This document shows, in pieces, positions 1 through 8,920 of a stretch of DNA of 64,000 nt. A program made the position numbers and the translations under genes. The notes under the pieces are model-generated. The model made no database searches. It was not told the origin of the DNA and saw nothing but the letters and a program-made list of their open reading frames with translations. This stretch comes from Pseudomonas sp. B21-015 (GTDB taxonomy: Bacteria > Pseudomonadota > Gammaproteobacteria > Pseudomonadales > Pseudomonadaceae). Positions within the stretch are counted from its first letter, which is position 1; the number at the start of each line of letters is the position of its first letter. The stretch lies in the NCBI RefSeq assembly GCF_024749285.1, contig NZ_CP087196.1, forward strand, positions 6,527,182 through 6,591,181, written 5' to 3'.

Positions 1-495
1 AGCGGGCGGCAGGGCCAGGCTCCAGACTTGCTCGATGCTGTACAACGTCAACAACGCCCAGCCGCCAAGCCAGAGCGTCGGTGCACCGATCTGCCCCAGC
101 AAGCGCAGCCAACGCTGACTGATGCGCTCCAGCAACCGCTCGTACCAGCCTTCGGCGGCAACGACGTCCTCGGCCACAGCCACCGGCACCAACACCGCTG
201 GATTCATCACCCGTGCACGCCACTGCGTCACCCACCAGGCCGATTGCAAACCGGCGACCAGCACCAGCAAACCGGCGCTCTGATTGACCAATAACGCTGG
301 CCAGAGCGACTGCGGTGCAAACAGGCCGACAAAAAACGCCAACACCAGCCCTGCCGCCGCCAAGGCACCCAAACCGATTGCCCATTGGCGCAATCGACGT
401 CCTTGAACGACCGCCTGCTGAAAGCGCGGCAGCCCTGCTATCTGTGCTCCATCGCCATCGAGATCGACTTGCATACCACCCCAGTCATTGCTCAC
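1..495 (-). CDS. Partial membrane protein of unknown function (C-terminus outside window)
   Basis: An open minus-strand frame of 165 codons runs off the left edge with no stop. It begins MSNDWGGMQVDLDGDG if the GTG at 495 is used. The ATG at 474 is in frame and preceded by a purine-rich tggggtggt, so it is an equally good start. The translation has a short polar N-terminus and then at least three hydrophobic stretches (about residues 40-60, 70-90 and 140-160), typical of an inner-membrane protein. I do not recognise the family. It is divergent from the dihydrolipoyl dehydrogenase gene and shares with it a control region holding two dyads. Confidence 0.6.
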   Translation of the reverse strand, partial: MSNDWGGMQVDLDGDGAQIAGLPRFQQAVVQGRRLRQWAIGLGALAAAGLVLAFFVGLFAPQSLWPALLVNQSAGLLVLVAGLQSAWWVTQWRARVMNPAVLVPVAVAEDVVAAEGWYERLLERISQRWLRLLGQIGAPTLWLGGWALLTLYSIEQVWSLALPPA

Positions 496-502
496 ATCAC
501 AA

Positions 503-538
503 TTCGTTACGATATAACGAAAATGGTGAAATTTTCGT
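503..538. promoter_or_regulatory. Overlapping dyads in the divergent control region upstream of lpdA
   Basis: Two adjoining inverted repeats lie between the divergent genes. The first is ttcgttacgatataacgaa (503-521), a perfect 7-bp dyad with a 5-base centre. The second has arms acgaaaat (517-524) and attttcgt (531-538). Size and shape fit an operator for a dimeric TetR- or GntR-type repressor; no regulator gene is visible in this corner of the window. A third short dyad, attacg-tt-cgtaat, lies at 615-628. Confidence 0.45.
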
Positions 539-681
539 CCTGAATCGTTCTATCTAAAAGCGCTAAACCTGTCGCCAAGCTGAAGCCTTGACCGAAATGG
601 CTCAAAACGCACATATTACGTTCGTAATTTTTTCGAAGACTACTTTTATCGATCCTGCACCCTTTCACCAGGAGTACCACT

Positions 682-2082
682 ATGAGCACCTATGACGTCG
701 TGATTCTGGGCGCAGGCCCCGGCGGTTATAACGCAGCGATCCGCGCCGGCCAGCTGGGTTTGAAAGCCGCGTGCGTGGAAGGCCGCGCCACTCTGGGCGG
801 GACCTGCCTGAATGTCGGCTGCATGCCGTCCAAAGCCCTGCTGCATGCCTCCGAACTCTACGACGCGGCCATGGGGGCGGAATTCGCCAACCTCGGGATT
901 GAGGTAAAACCTGTGCTCAACCTGGCTCAGATGATGAAACAGAAGGATGAAAGCGTCACCGGGCTGACCAAGGGCATCGAGTTTCTGTTTCGCAAAAACA
1001 AGGTCGACTGGATCAAGGGGTGGGGCCACATCGACGGGCCGGGCAAGGTCACGGTGACCGACAGCCACGGTGGCAAGACCCAGCTGAGTGCCAAAGACAT
1101 CATCATCGCCACCGGTTCCGAACCCACTCCCCTGCCGGGCGTCGACATCGACAACAAACGCATCCTCGACTCCACGGGCGCGTTGTCGCTGGGCGAAGTG
1201 CCGAAGCACCTGGTGGTGATCGGTGCCGGAGTGATCGGCCTGGAGCTGGGCTCGGTATGGCGGCGCCTGGGCGCTCAGGTGACGGTGGTCGAATTTCTCG
1301 ACCGGATCTGCCCCGGGGTGGATGGCGAGGCGGGCAAGACCCTTCAGCGTTCATTGAGCAAGCAAGGCATCAACTTCAAGTTGAGTTCGAAAGTCACCAG
1401 CGCCACGACGTCGACGAGCGGTGTTCAGCTCAGCGTCGAACCAGCCGCGGGTGGCACCGCCGAGTTGCTTGAAGCCGATTACGTGCTGGTGGCTATTGGT
1501 CGTCGTCCTTATACCCAAGGCCTGGGACTGGAAAACGTCGGTCTCGCCACGGATAAACGCGGCATGCTCACCAATAAGGGCCACCGCACGGAAGCCACGG
1601 GCGTCTGGGTGATCGGTGACGTCACATCGGGGCCGATGCTCGCCCACAAGGCCGAAGACGAAGCCATGGCCTGCATCGAGCAGATCGTCGGCAAGGCCGG
1701 CGAGGTCAATTACGACTTGATTCCCAGCGTGATCTACACCAAGCCGGAGCTGGCCAGCGTCGGCAAGACCGAAGAACAACTCAAGGCCGAAGGTCGCGCC
1801 TACAAAGTCGGCAAGTTCCCCTTCACCGCCAACAGCCGGGCGAAGATCAACCACGAGACTGAAGGCTTCGCCAAGGTACTGGCCGATGAACGCACCGACG
1901 AAGTCCTCGGCGTGCACCTTGTGGGCCCGAGCGTCAGCGAAATGATTGGCGAATATTGCGTGGCCATGGAATTCAGCGCCTCGGCTGAAGACATCGCCCT
2001 GACCTGTCATCCCCACCCGACCCGCTCCGAAGCCCTGCGCCAAGCGGCAATGGATGTGGAGGGGATGGCGACGCAGATGTAA
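682..2082 (+). CDS. lpdA: Dihydrolipoyl dehydrogenase (Lpd3 type)
   Basis: This 466-residue flavoprotein reoxidises the dihydrolipoamide of 2-oxoacid dehydrogenase or glycine-cleavage complexes, passing electrons through FAD to NAD+. Visible are the N-terminal FAD motif GAGPGG (about residues 11-16), the redox-active disulfide in GGTCLNVGC, the NAD motif VIGAGVIGLELGS (about 177-189), the second FAD motif VWVIGDV, and the catalytic HPHPTRSE near the C-terminus. An AGGAG at 670-674 supports the ATG. It stands alone, with no acyltransferase or E1 genes nearby, and closely resembles what I recall of P. aeruginosa Lpd3, so it is probably a spare E3 rather than the one in the pyruvate dehydrogenase operon. 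Confidence 0.95.
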   Translation: MSTYDVVILGAGPGGYNAAIRAGQLGLKAACVEGRATLGGTCLNVGCMPSKALLHASELYDAAMGAEFANLGIEVKPVLNLAQMMKQKDESVTGLTKGIEFLFRKNKVDWIKGWGHIDGPGKVTVTDSHGGKTQLSAKDIIIATGSEPTPLPGVDIDNKRILDSTGALSLGEVPKHLVVIGAGVIGLELGSVWRRLGAQVTVVEFLDRICPGVDGEAGKTLQRSLSKQGINFKLSSKVTSATTSTSGVQLSVEPAAGGTAELLEADYVLVAIGRRPYTQGLGLENVGLATDKRGMLTNKGHRTEATGVWVIGDVTSGPMLAHKAEDEAMACIEQIVGKAGEVNYDLIPSVIYTKPELASVGKTEEQLKAEGRAYKVGKFPFTANSRAKINHETEGFAKVLADERTDEVLGVHLVGPSVSEMIGEYCVAMEFSASAEDIALTCHPHPTRSEALRQAAMDVEGMATQM

Positions 2083-2114
2083 GCCTGGAGGTCGATGGAG
2101 ACTGAACTACCGCT

Positions 2115-2189
2115 ATCGCGAGCAGGCTCGCTCCCACATTTGATCTGTGGCGTTCACAAAACCAATGTGGGAGCGAGCCTGCTCGCGAT
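2115..2189. repeat. REP inverted pair (REPIN)
   Basis: Two perfect 26-bp arms (2115-2140 and 2164-2189) carry the Pseudomonas REP core gagcgagcctgctcgcgat in opposite orientation around a 23-base centre. It fills the space between the convergent lpdA and Lrp-family genes and can fold as a strong hairpin that may end both transcripts. Confidence 0.9.
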
Positions 2190-2203
2190 GCAGTCGACTC
2201 GGT

Positions 2204-2677
2204 CTAAAGCGGCAAATGCTCCAACGGCAGTGCCCCTGGCGTCTTCACCGTGTGAATCGCAAAGTTGCTGCGAATGTCGCTCACACCCGGCAATTTCAGC
2301 AGTCGCCCGGTGAGAAACCGGTCATAGGCGCGTAAATCCGGCACCACCACTTGCAACAGAAAATCAGACTCCCCTGACACCAGGAACGCCGAAATCACCT
2401 CAGGCAATGTCGTCACGGCCAGGCGAAAGGCTTCGGCCTGTTCATCGTTATGCCGTTCGACCTTGACCCCGACAAACACCGTCAGCCCAAGGCCCACTTC
2501 ATCCCGATCCAGATTGGCCTGATAGCCGCGAATCACGCCCGCCTCTTCCAGCATCCGTACTCGACGCAAACAGGGCGAGGCGGACAGGCCGATCTCGTCG
2601 GCCAATTGCACGTTGCTCAGGCGTCCGTCCCGTTGCAGTGCCGCGAGAATCTTGCGGTCGTAGGCGTCCAGTTTCAT
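2204..2677 (-). CDS. Lrp/AsnC family transcriptional regulator
   Basis: The 157-residue protein has the family layout: an N-terminal HTH of AsnC type (LDAYDRKILAALQRDGRLSN, then ELADEIGLS-like residues, about 3-60) and a C-terminal RAM/AsnC ligand-binding domain (about 68-140). It is transcribed divergently from the LysE-type exporter gene with 145 bases between the starts. That is the usual arrangement for an amino-acid-sensing Lrp paralogue controlling an amino-acid efflux gene. Binding sites in the gap are not obvious to me. Confidence 0.93.
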   Translation of the reverse strand: MKLDAYDRKILAALQRDGRLSNVQLADEIGLSASPCLRRVRMLEEAGVIRGYQANLDRDEVGLGLTVFVGVKVERHNDEQAEAFRLAVTTLPEVISAFLVSGESDFLLQVVVPDLRAYDRFLTGRLLKLPGVSDIRSNFAIHTVKTPGALPLEHLPL

Positions 2678-2822
2678 GGCTTGGCAGATCCTGACTGTTC
2701 GATCATCACAAAGTGGCAGGTTATGCCAAATATTTAAGCTTTAGAAGCTGACTACGCAACCACCTGCCCTGCCCCTCGGCCGTAGACTGACCTCACCAAA
2801 TCGACAACGAACGGGGTGCAAC

Positions 2823-3452
2823 GTGGCAGAACTCTGGCTGTTTTTCGTGGCGTTGACAGTGGTTTACCTATTGCCCGGCCCGGATATGATTCTGCTGTTG
2901 CAGACCGGCGCGCGTCAGGGCAAAGGCGCGGCGCTGGCCACGGCGTTGGGGCTGGGCGTGGCACGCGGTTGTCATGTGGCCTTGGCGGCGTTGGGTTTGG
3001 CGGCGTTGTTCAAGACGGCCCCCTGGACTTTTGATGTGGTGCGCCTGGCCGGGGCCGCGTACCTGCTGTGGATCGGCATTCAGTGCCTGCGCACCACGAT
3101 GCTGCCGAGCTTGAACGGTGCAGGCGCCACGACTGAAAAACCGCATTGGCGCGAGGCGATCCACCGCGGTTTGCTAACCAACCTGCTCAACCCCAAGGCA
3201 CTGTTGTTCTGCTCGGTGCTGCTGCCGCAGTTCATTGAGCCTCACGCCGGACCAGTACTCGGGCAATTTGCAACGCTGGGCATGATGCTGGTCGGCGTCG
3301 GGTTGTTGTTCGACAGTGCTTATGCGCTGGTCGGCGCCGCACTGGGCCGTTGGCTGCAACGCAGTCCATCGGCCCAGCGGGTACAGCAGTGGTTGTTCGG
3401 CAGCCTGCTGATCGGCTTCGCGGTGCGGCTGACCTTTGTGCAACAGGCTTGA
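2823..3452 (+). CDS. LysE/RhtB family amino-acid exporter
   Basis: This 209-residue membrane protein has the LysE family N-terminus, with the PGPD motif in VYLLPGPDMILLLQ (about residues 13-27), followed by about five further hydrophobic segments. The family exports amino acids or their analogues across the inner membrane. The start is GTG with a weak ggggt upstream. The divergent Lrp-type gene is its likely regulator. The stop lies 3 bases from the stop of the convergent TPR-like gene, leaving no room for a dedicated terminator. Confidence 0.92.
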   Translation: MAELWLFFVALTVVYLLPGPDMILLLQTGARQGKGAALATALGLGVARGCHVALAALGLAALFKTAPWTFDVVRLAGAAYLLWIGIQCLRTTMLPSLNGAGATTEKPHWREAIHRGLLTNLLNPKALLFCSVLLPQFIEPHAGPVLGQFATLGMMLVGVGLLFDSAYALVGAALGRWLQRSPSAQRVQQWLFGSLLIGFAVRLTFVQQA

Positions 3453-3455
3453 GCG

Positions 3456-5588
3456 TTACCGCGCTTTACGACGACGGCGACTGATCAGCAGCAACGCCGC
3501 CGCCGTGATCGCCACAATAGCGCCTACCTGCACCGGCTTCTTGTAAGGCCGCAACATCGAACGCGTAGCATCGGTGGCCTGGGTTACATAACGTTTGCTG
3601 GCGTTCTGAAAGTCGGGATAAGGGCATTGGTGACCGAAGTTCACCGCCCAATCCACGTACGGCCCTTCTTTTACATACCGTTGATAGAAGGCACTTTCCT
3701 CTTCAAGGCTGGTGTTCCACCCCGCCGCCGCACACAACACTGCCGCAAAAGCCTGGCTGGTATGAGGCAGATTATCGGCAGCACGACTGGCCAAAGCCGT
3801 TGCGATATAACGATAGTGATAGCGCTGATCGGGTTGAGCGGCGCTGGCTTGCTGACGCTGGACTTCATCTTCAGCCACTAACGGACCGACCTCGAGCTCG
3901 CGGCTCTCAAGGCTGTAATTACCGCCGAACGTGGCGTAATCCGGTGCCATCTCGTAGCCAAGAATCTCCATTCCCCATTGGCGTGCCGTCAAAGCCGCAT
4001 TGAACAACGCCGCGGCACGTTTGGTCGGCCACCAGGCAGCGTCCGCCTCCTGACGCAACTGTCCATACGCCTTGGCCTTGTTCTGCAGATCGACGTTGTC
4101 GAAGTAAGCCGGTGCTTCGTCATAACGCCCTTCACGCAACAGGCGCCGCCCCAGCAGATTGCGCAGGCTCGCGGCCACTGGCAACGGCACATAATTGTCG
4201 CGATCCTGCTGGCTGAGCGCTGGCGGTGCCGGCACCTGAGTGTCGACGTACTGCTTGAGCTCATCGAGGGTCAGCACCCGCTCGGCAACCGTAGCCGCGT
4301 CGAACCAGTAGATGCCTTGGCTGCGATAGAGTTGATCGAAGGCTTGCAGATAATCCCCGCGTTGCAGGGCCAGGATCGCGCTTTCACCCTCGACCCGGCA
4401 CTTGGGCTGGAGCGTTTCGTAATCCCAGTCCGGAGTCCGTCGTTCGCCCCAGGATTCGTTCTGCGGGAAGGCCTGGGCGGCCTTGGCATAGGCCGCCGCG
4501 GCAGCGTTTTTGTCGCCATCACGCAACGCCAGTTTCGCCCGCAGCCACCACGCGAGGCCGCCGTCACCGGCCTGTTCGAGGAAGGCTTTGGCGCTGGCGT
4601 AATCGCCCTGTTGATAATTCATTGCCGCCAGGCGATCTGCGTTATCGAGACTGCCACGGGTGCTGGTTTGCAGCAGTTTGATCAGTTTCTGTTCGTTCGG
4701 CGGTTGATCACCGAATGACCAGCCCAGTCGACTGATCAACGACGCCGTCACCAGTTGCTGCACCGCTTTGCCCTTGAGCACCTCGGCCAGTTGATCGTCA
4801 GGCATCGCCGCCAGATCGGCCATCAACAGCTTCAGCGAGGTGTAACCCACCGCCGAACCGTGGAGGTTCTGCGTGGCGTAGAGTTGGATGGCGTTGTTCC
4901 AGTCGCCAGCGGTGCGAGCCACTCGCGCTTCTTCGCCGAGGCTGGCGACACCCAGTTCCAACGGGTCGCTGAAGCCGTCAATGCTCAACTGACGAGTCTG
5001 CTCGAAGGCCTTTCGAGATTGAGCCAGCAGGTCCGGGCCGGCACCCGCTTCTGAACTCATGGCGAACAGTGCCCGCCCCAACGAATAAGCCGCCCAGGTG
5101 CTGCGCAACGGGCGTTGATCCGCCGGCAGCGCCAGCACTTTCTGAAAGTATTCGGCGGCCAAACCATGGTCACCGGCGTTGAACGCCACCGCGCCAGCCA
5201 GATAGAACGTGAACTCGGTCGGCAGATTCGCGCCTTGCTCTTCTACCTGACGGGCATCGGTCAGGCTGCGCAGCTGTTTCACCCGCGCTTGTTGCTCGGG
5301 CGTCAAACCGGCCTGTTCGGCGGTGTCGCGCTGACCGGTGTAATCGGGCGCATCGCCATAACCGTCCCCGGGAATGTTGGTGGCTGCGGTGACATTTTTC
5401 AGTCCCGCGATGGCATGCCCGAGGCGGTTGATCTCAAGGTTGAAGTTGCCTTCCGGCAGTTCCGCCAGCGACTGGTCACGGTTGTCCAGCAGGCGCATGG
5501 GGAAGTCCGGCCCGCAGGCCAGCACCGAACCCAACGGCAGGCTGAGGCTCAGGCAAAGCACATGGCGGGGCCAGTTACGGGTGAACAT
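3456..5588 (-). CDS. TPR-like exported protein with C-terminal membrane anchor
   Basis: The 710-residue protein has an N-terminal signal segment ending in SVLAC (Cys25, a borderline lipobox). Its long alpha-helical body contains repeated helix-turn-helix units such as FNAGDHGLAAEYFQKVLALP and NYQQGDYASAKAFLEQA that read as tetratricopeptide repeats. Near the C-terminus is one transmembrane helix (AIVAITAAALLLI) followed by an RRRRK cluster, so the body should be periplasmic. The start at 5588 is supported by AAGGAGG; an open frame continues further upstream but lacks a comparable site. It overlaps the end of the DUF3142 gene by 14 bases, so the two are probably translationally coupled. Function unknown; the pairing suggests a shared envelope role. 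Confidence 0.8.
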   Translation of the reverse strand: MFTRNWPRHVLCLSLSLPLGSVLACGPDFPMRLLDNRDQSLAELPEGNFNLEINRLGHAIAGLKNVTAATNIPGDGYGDAPDYTGQRDTAEQAGLTPEQQARVKQLRSLTDARQVEEQGANLPTEFTFYLAGAVAFNAGDHGLAAEYFQKVLALPADQRPLRSTWAAYSLGRALFAMSSEAGAGPDLLAQSRKAFEQTRQLSIDGFSDPLELGVASLGEEARVARTAGDWNNAIQLYATQNLHGSAVGYTSLKLLMADLAAMPDDQLAEVLKGKAVQQLVTASLISRLGWSFGDQPPNEQKLIKLLQTSTRGSLDNADRLAAMNYQQGDYASAKAFLEQAGDGGLAWWLRAKLALRDGDKNAAAAAYAKAAQAFPQNESWGERRTPDWDYETLQPKCRVEGESAILALQRGDYLQAFDQLYRSQGIYWFDAATVAERVLTLDELKQYVDTQVPAPPALSQQDRDNYVPLPVAASLRNLLGRRLLREGRYDEAPAYFDNVDLQNKAKAYGQLRQEADAAWWPTKRAAALFNAALTARQWGMEILGYEMAPDYATFGGNYSLESRELEVGPLVAEDEVQRQQASAAQPDQRYHYRYIATALASRAADNLPHTSQAFAAVLCAAAGWNTSLEEESAFYQRYVKEGPYVDWAVNFGHQCPYPDFQNASKRYVTQATDATRSMLRPYKKPVQVGAIVAITAAALLLISRRRRKAR

Positions 5589-6768
5589 TCGAACCTCCTT
5601 GATCAATATTTGCGCAGCGTGCCCAACCGATGGCGCGCTGCCCGCCGGCCGGGATTCGACCGTCGCGCAGGCGGGTGAAGGTAAGCAGATCCGGGCGCTG
5701 TTGCAACGCATAACCGGCCAGCGCATCGGCACCCTCGCAGCCCCGCACCGCCAACGTCAGGCGTTCGGGCCAGGCACTGTCAAGGTTGCCTTGGTTGCTG
5801 ACGCTGATGTCGTAGAGGCCGTCCTGCGCCGAGAGCTTCAGCCCCACGCGACTGTCGAGCGTATCGCCACGCGCCACAGCAACCAGCGTCGTCAGGCTCC
5901 AGGCCCGGCGATCATTGGCCAGGGGCAGGCGAAACCAGATCAGCCCGGCCAGATGGGCCGGCGGATCGGCGCGCAACTCGGCACCGAGCTTGCTCAGTTG
6001 CAGTGGATCCGCCATCAACTCCCGGCGTTTGCCACCCCGCTCGATGGGCACTTCGCTTTCCACAACCGGCGCGCCACCGGCCCCCGGCAACAGCGCCACG
6101 CCATAAGCCGGCAGCGCCAGATAAAACGGTTTCGAGGTGATACGGCTCCAGGCCTTGGCCCACTGTCGGGCCTGATCCGGGTCGAACAGCCCACGCCGTG
6201 GATCGCTCACCGCATGCACCTGCAAGACGCTGCTGTCGACCGTCGCCAGCAGCGCCGGCAACTCAGGGCTGTCGAGCCAGGCCGGCAACGCGGTGATGCT
6301 CAGCGGCAAGGAAGCCGGCAGGTCGGCGCGCAAATGCGTGAGAAATTCGCGGTAGGCCGGTAGCCGGGCGTTACCCGCATCGTGGTCGATTTCCACACCG
6401 GAGAGGACCAGCCCCTGCCCTTGCCAATCACTGAGCACTTGCTGGATTTGCGCCGTGACCTCGTCCTGATCCAGCCCCTTGAGCTGGCCATCCAGACGAA
6501 TCACCGCAATCAGCGGTCGACCATCACGCTTGAGCCGCGCCGGATCGATCCGCGCCCGGCTCCAACCGGCCTGCGGAAATGCCTGCAAGGCCAGCACGCG
6601 CAAGCTCGAGAAGTCGGCGCGGCTGTCGCGCAGCGCGGCGTCATGGGCCGACGTCCATTGGCGCTGCCAGACATAGAGTTGCTGATCGAGCGGTGGCGCG
6701 TCCGGTCGCTCGCAACCGCTGAGCAACAGCAATGCGGCAAGCAAGGCCGACAGACGAATGAAAAACAC
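5575..6768 (-). CDS. DUF3142 family lipoprotein
   Basis: The 397-residue product begins with a type II signal peptide whose lipobox is LLSGC (Cys19), so it should be a membrane-anchored lipoprotein. The rest matches my memory of DUF3142 proteins, which have a glycoside-hydrolase-like barrel: conserved stretches include GLVLSGVEIDHDAGNARLPAY (about 125-145) and the AWSRITSKPFYLALPAYG region. No biochemical role is established that I know of. It is the first gene of a two-gene operon, overlapping the downstream TPR-like gene by 14 bases. Confidence 0.8.
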   Translation of the reverse strand: MFFIRLSALLAALLLLSGCERPDAPPLDQQLYVWQRQWTSAHDAALRDSRADFSSLRVLALQAFPQAGWSRARIDPARLKRDGRPLIAVIRLDGQLKGLDQDEVTAQIQQVLSDWQGQGLVLSGVEIDHDAGNARLPAYREFLTHLRADLPASLPLSITALPAWLDSPELPALLATVDSSVLQVHAVSDPRRGLFDPDQARQWAKAWSRITSKPFYLALPAYGVALLPGAGGAPVVESEVPIERGGKRRELMADPLQLSKLGAELRADPPAHLAGLIWFRLPLANDRRAWSLTTLVAVARGDTLDSRVGLKLSAQDGLYDISVSNQGNLDSAWPERLTLAVRGCEGADALAGYALQQRPDLLTFTRLRDGRIPAGGQRAIGWARCANIDQGGSNVHP

Positions 6769-6785
6769 AATGAACCCTCATCCTC

Positions 6786-6905
6786 TGTGGCGAGGGAGCT
6801 TGCTCCCGCTCGGCTGCGCAGCAGTCGAAAATGCAGCCAATGTGGTGTGTCTGATGAAATGAGGGGCTGCTTCGCAGCCCAGCGGGAGCAAGCTCCCTCG
6901 CCACA
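6786..6905. repeat. REP inverted pair (REPIN)
   Basis: Perfect 25-bp arms at 6786-6810 and 6881-6905 carry the REP core gcgagggagcttgctccc. They lie between the DUF3142 gene and the first LPS-modification gene, both on the minus strand. The transcript of the LPS genes ends here, so the hairpin may act as a terminator or 3'-end stabiliser. Confidence 0.9.
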
Positions 6906-6932
6906 ATTGATCTATTACGAATTCCCGGCAGC

Positions 6933-7772
6933 CTACTCAGCCATCGGCTTGCGAGCAATGATCACCTGACTTTTCGCCACGACCGCGTCCAGCGCCCGTT
7001 TGATCTGCGCGCCCCGTGGCGAGGACAGAACGGCCTGCCAGGTGTCGGCCCAATGGTTGAGCAACGGGTGGTCGGCGTTGCTGAAATCGACCTTGGCTTC
7101 CCAGAACAACAGCATCCACATCGACCAATAGAACCCGTACTGGCTGTGACTGATGACTTCCAGGCCAGCGTCGCTGACCATCGACTTGAACTGCTCTTCG
7201 CTGATGATGCGAATGTGGTTGGGCTTCTGGAAATACTCAGGCGCGGCGATGTCTTTTTGCAGGTCTTCGGAACTCGGGTGCGGAACACTGAGCAAATACA
7301 GTGCCCCGGGCTTGCCGACCCGCACCAGTTCGGCAAGGAACTGCGCCGGATCGTCGACGTGTTCGATGACTTCGGTGGACACCACCCGGGTCGCGGTCGC
7401 GTCGGCAATCGGCAGCGGGTTGCAGTCCGTGACGTGGCACTCGACGCCCCGCGCCGGCGTGTCGCTCAGGCGCTGACGAGTTGCTTCGACCTTGGCCGCG
7501 TCAATGTCGGCAATGATGATCTTCGCGCCGCGCATGCCGCAAAAATGCACGTTGCCCCCGTCGCCGCAGCCCACGTCCAACAGCGTGTCCTCGGGGCTGA
7601 CCGGGAAACCTGTGAACAGCTCGCCGGTTTGCTGGTTGAACCAGCCACTGAGCATCGCGTCGTGCAGACCGAGCATGTACGGGTCGACCTTGTCGGATAC
7701 CGATGGTGCTGGCGTCAGCGGCTGCGCGGCAGCGGGCGTGCCCGCCGTGAGTTTCTTCAAAAGGCTCAGCAT
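6933..7772 (-). CDS. Class I SAM-dependent methyltransferase, LPS locus (first paralogue)
   Basis: The 279-residue protein has SAM-binding motif I LLDVGCGDG (residues 64-72), an acidic motif II loop (IIIADID) and the post-I motifs of a methyltransferase-11/23-type fold. The start at 7772 has GGAG upstream and overlaps the acyltransferase stop by 7 bases. It is a clear paralogue of the methyltransferase at 8917-9816: both share GLHDAMLxGWF near residue 35 and a SQVIIARKPM tail. Position and order match what I recall of PA5455-PA5459 next to the P. aeruginosa A-band genes. A role in O-methylating rhamnose residues or capping the chain is an inference. Confidence 0.85.
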   Translation of the reverse strand: MLSLLKKLTAGTPAAAQPLTPAPSVSDKVDPYMLGLHDAMLSGWFNQQTGELFTGFPVSPEDTLLDVGCGDGGNVHFCGMRGAKIIIADIDAAKVEATRQRLSDTPARGVECHVTDCNPLPIADATATRVVSTEVIEHVDDPAQFLAELVRVGKPGALYLLSVPHPSSEDLQKDIAAPEYFQKPNHIRIISEEQFKSMVSDAGLEVISHSQYGFYWSMWMLLFWEAKVDFSNADHPLLNHWADTWQAVLSSPRGAQIKRALDAVVAKSQVIIARKPMAE

Positions 7773-8920
7773 GAGGTGGCTCCAGAGGATGGAAGGGCTG
7801 ATCGGGACGCACGCAAGCGTTGCACCAGACGGGCACCCCGGTTGCGCATGGGTAGCTCGATGAATCGGTAGTTGAGTTCGCTCAGCAGCACGATCAGGGG
7901 CAGGGCGCAAAACAGCGCCAGTGCCGGCTGCGTCGCCACGTCCTGCGAACCGCCGGGCGCGAAACGAAACAAGCCTTCGCGCACGGCAAAAAACGCCGGG
8001 ATGTGAATCAGGTAGATGCCATAGGACCGGGCGCCCAACCACACCAGTAGTTGTTTGAGCTTGCCCTTGGGCAGCAGGTAATCGCGATTGTAGGAAGCGA
8101 TCCACACCAGCACCGCGCACAGCAAGGCAAGTGCTCCCGTCCGGTAACTCGCCAGATTGAACGGTGGACTCGCCATCACGCTCAACACCGCCGCCACACC
8201 GATCAGCATCAACGGGCCTGCCCAACGGCGGCTCAACAACCGCGGCTCCCAAACCAGATAACTCGGCCTTGAGCTCCACATCGCCAGCAACACGCCCAGT
8301 GCCAGGGCGTCGGTCCTGATGCTCATCAACAAGGCCGAGCGCCAGGTAAACAGCTGCACGGCAACCAAGGCCAGCAACACCCATATCAAGCGCTTGCGGC
8401 AAGCGAGGATCAGTAACGGCAGCAGCAGGTAGAACTGTTCTTCAAGGGACAGGCTCCAGTAAACGAAGCTGGCGCCGTATTCGAAATTCATGAAACTTTC
8501 GGCAAACCGAAAATTGGCAAACTGCAGAAAGCCAGCCAGCGTCGCCTGCAGATTGGCCTGCACCGTGCCAAAGGCGCCCGACTGGTTGAACAACAGCGCA
8601 CCCGACAACATCAGCAGCAACCACAACCAGGCGGATGGCAACAGACGAAAGGCCCGGCGAACCCAGAAATCGCGGGTTTCCTGCCAAAAGGCCTGCGGTG
8701 TCCGGCATCCACGCAGCAGCGGAATCAGGCCACGGGCAATCACAAACCCCGAGATGACGAAAAACAGATCCACGCCCCACCAGAGTTGCCCGTAGTCCAT
8801 GCCCGACTCGAAGCCCGGCAGCCCCCCCGGAAACGGCACGCTTTGCAGGTGATGCACCACCACGCCAAGCACGGCGATCCCGCGCAACAACTCGATATCG
8901 AGGATCCGTCGACTGCTCAT
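7766..8920 (-). CDS. Acyltransferase family 3 (OafA/YrhL-like) membrane protein
   Basis: The 384-residue integral membrane protein has about ten hydrophobic segments. It opens with the family signature (RRILDIELLRGIAVLGVVVHH; then WWGVDLFFVISGFVIARG), in which the first-loop Arg and His are the conserved catalytic region. Such proteins transfer acetyl or other acyl groups onto surface polysaccharides at the inner membrane. It sits between two methyltransferase genes, overlapping each by a few bases, so the five minus-strand genes form one tight operon. The likely substrate is the A-band D-rhamnan or its terminal sugar. Confidence 0.9.
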   Translation of the reverse strand: MSSRRILDIELLRGIAVLGVVVHHLQSVPFPGGLPGFESGMDYGQLWWGVDLFFVISGFVIARGLIPLLRGCRTPQAFWQETRDFWVRRAFRLLPSAWLWLLLMLSGALLFNQSGAFGTVQANLQATLAGFLQFANFRFAESFMNFEYGASFVYWSLSLEEQFYLLLPLLILACRKRLIWVLLALVAVQLFTWRSALLMSIRTDALALGVLLAMWSSRPSYLVWEPRLLSRRWAGPLMLIGVAAVLSVMASPPFNLASYRTGALALLCAVLVWIASYNRDYLLPKGKLKQLLVWLGARSYGIYLIHIPAFFAVREGLFRFAPGGSQDVATQPALALFCALPLIVLLSELNYRFIELPMRNRGARLVQRLRASRSALPSSGATSC

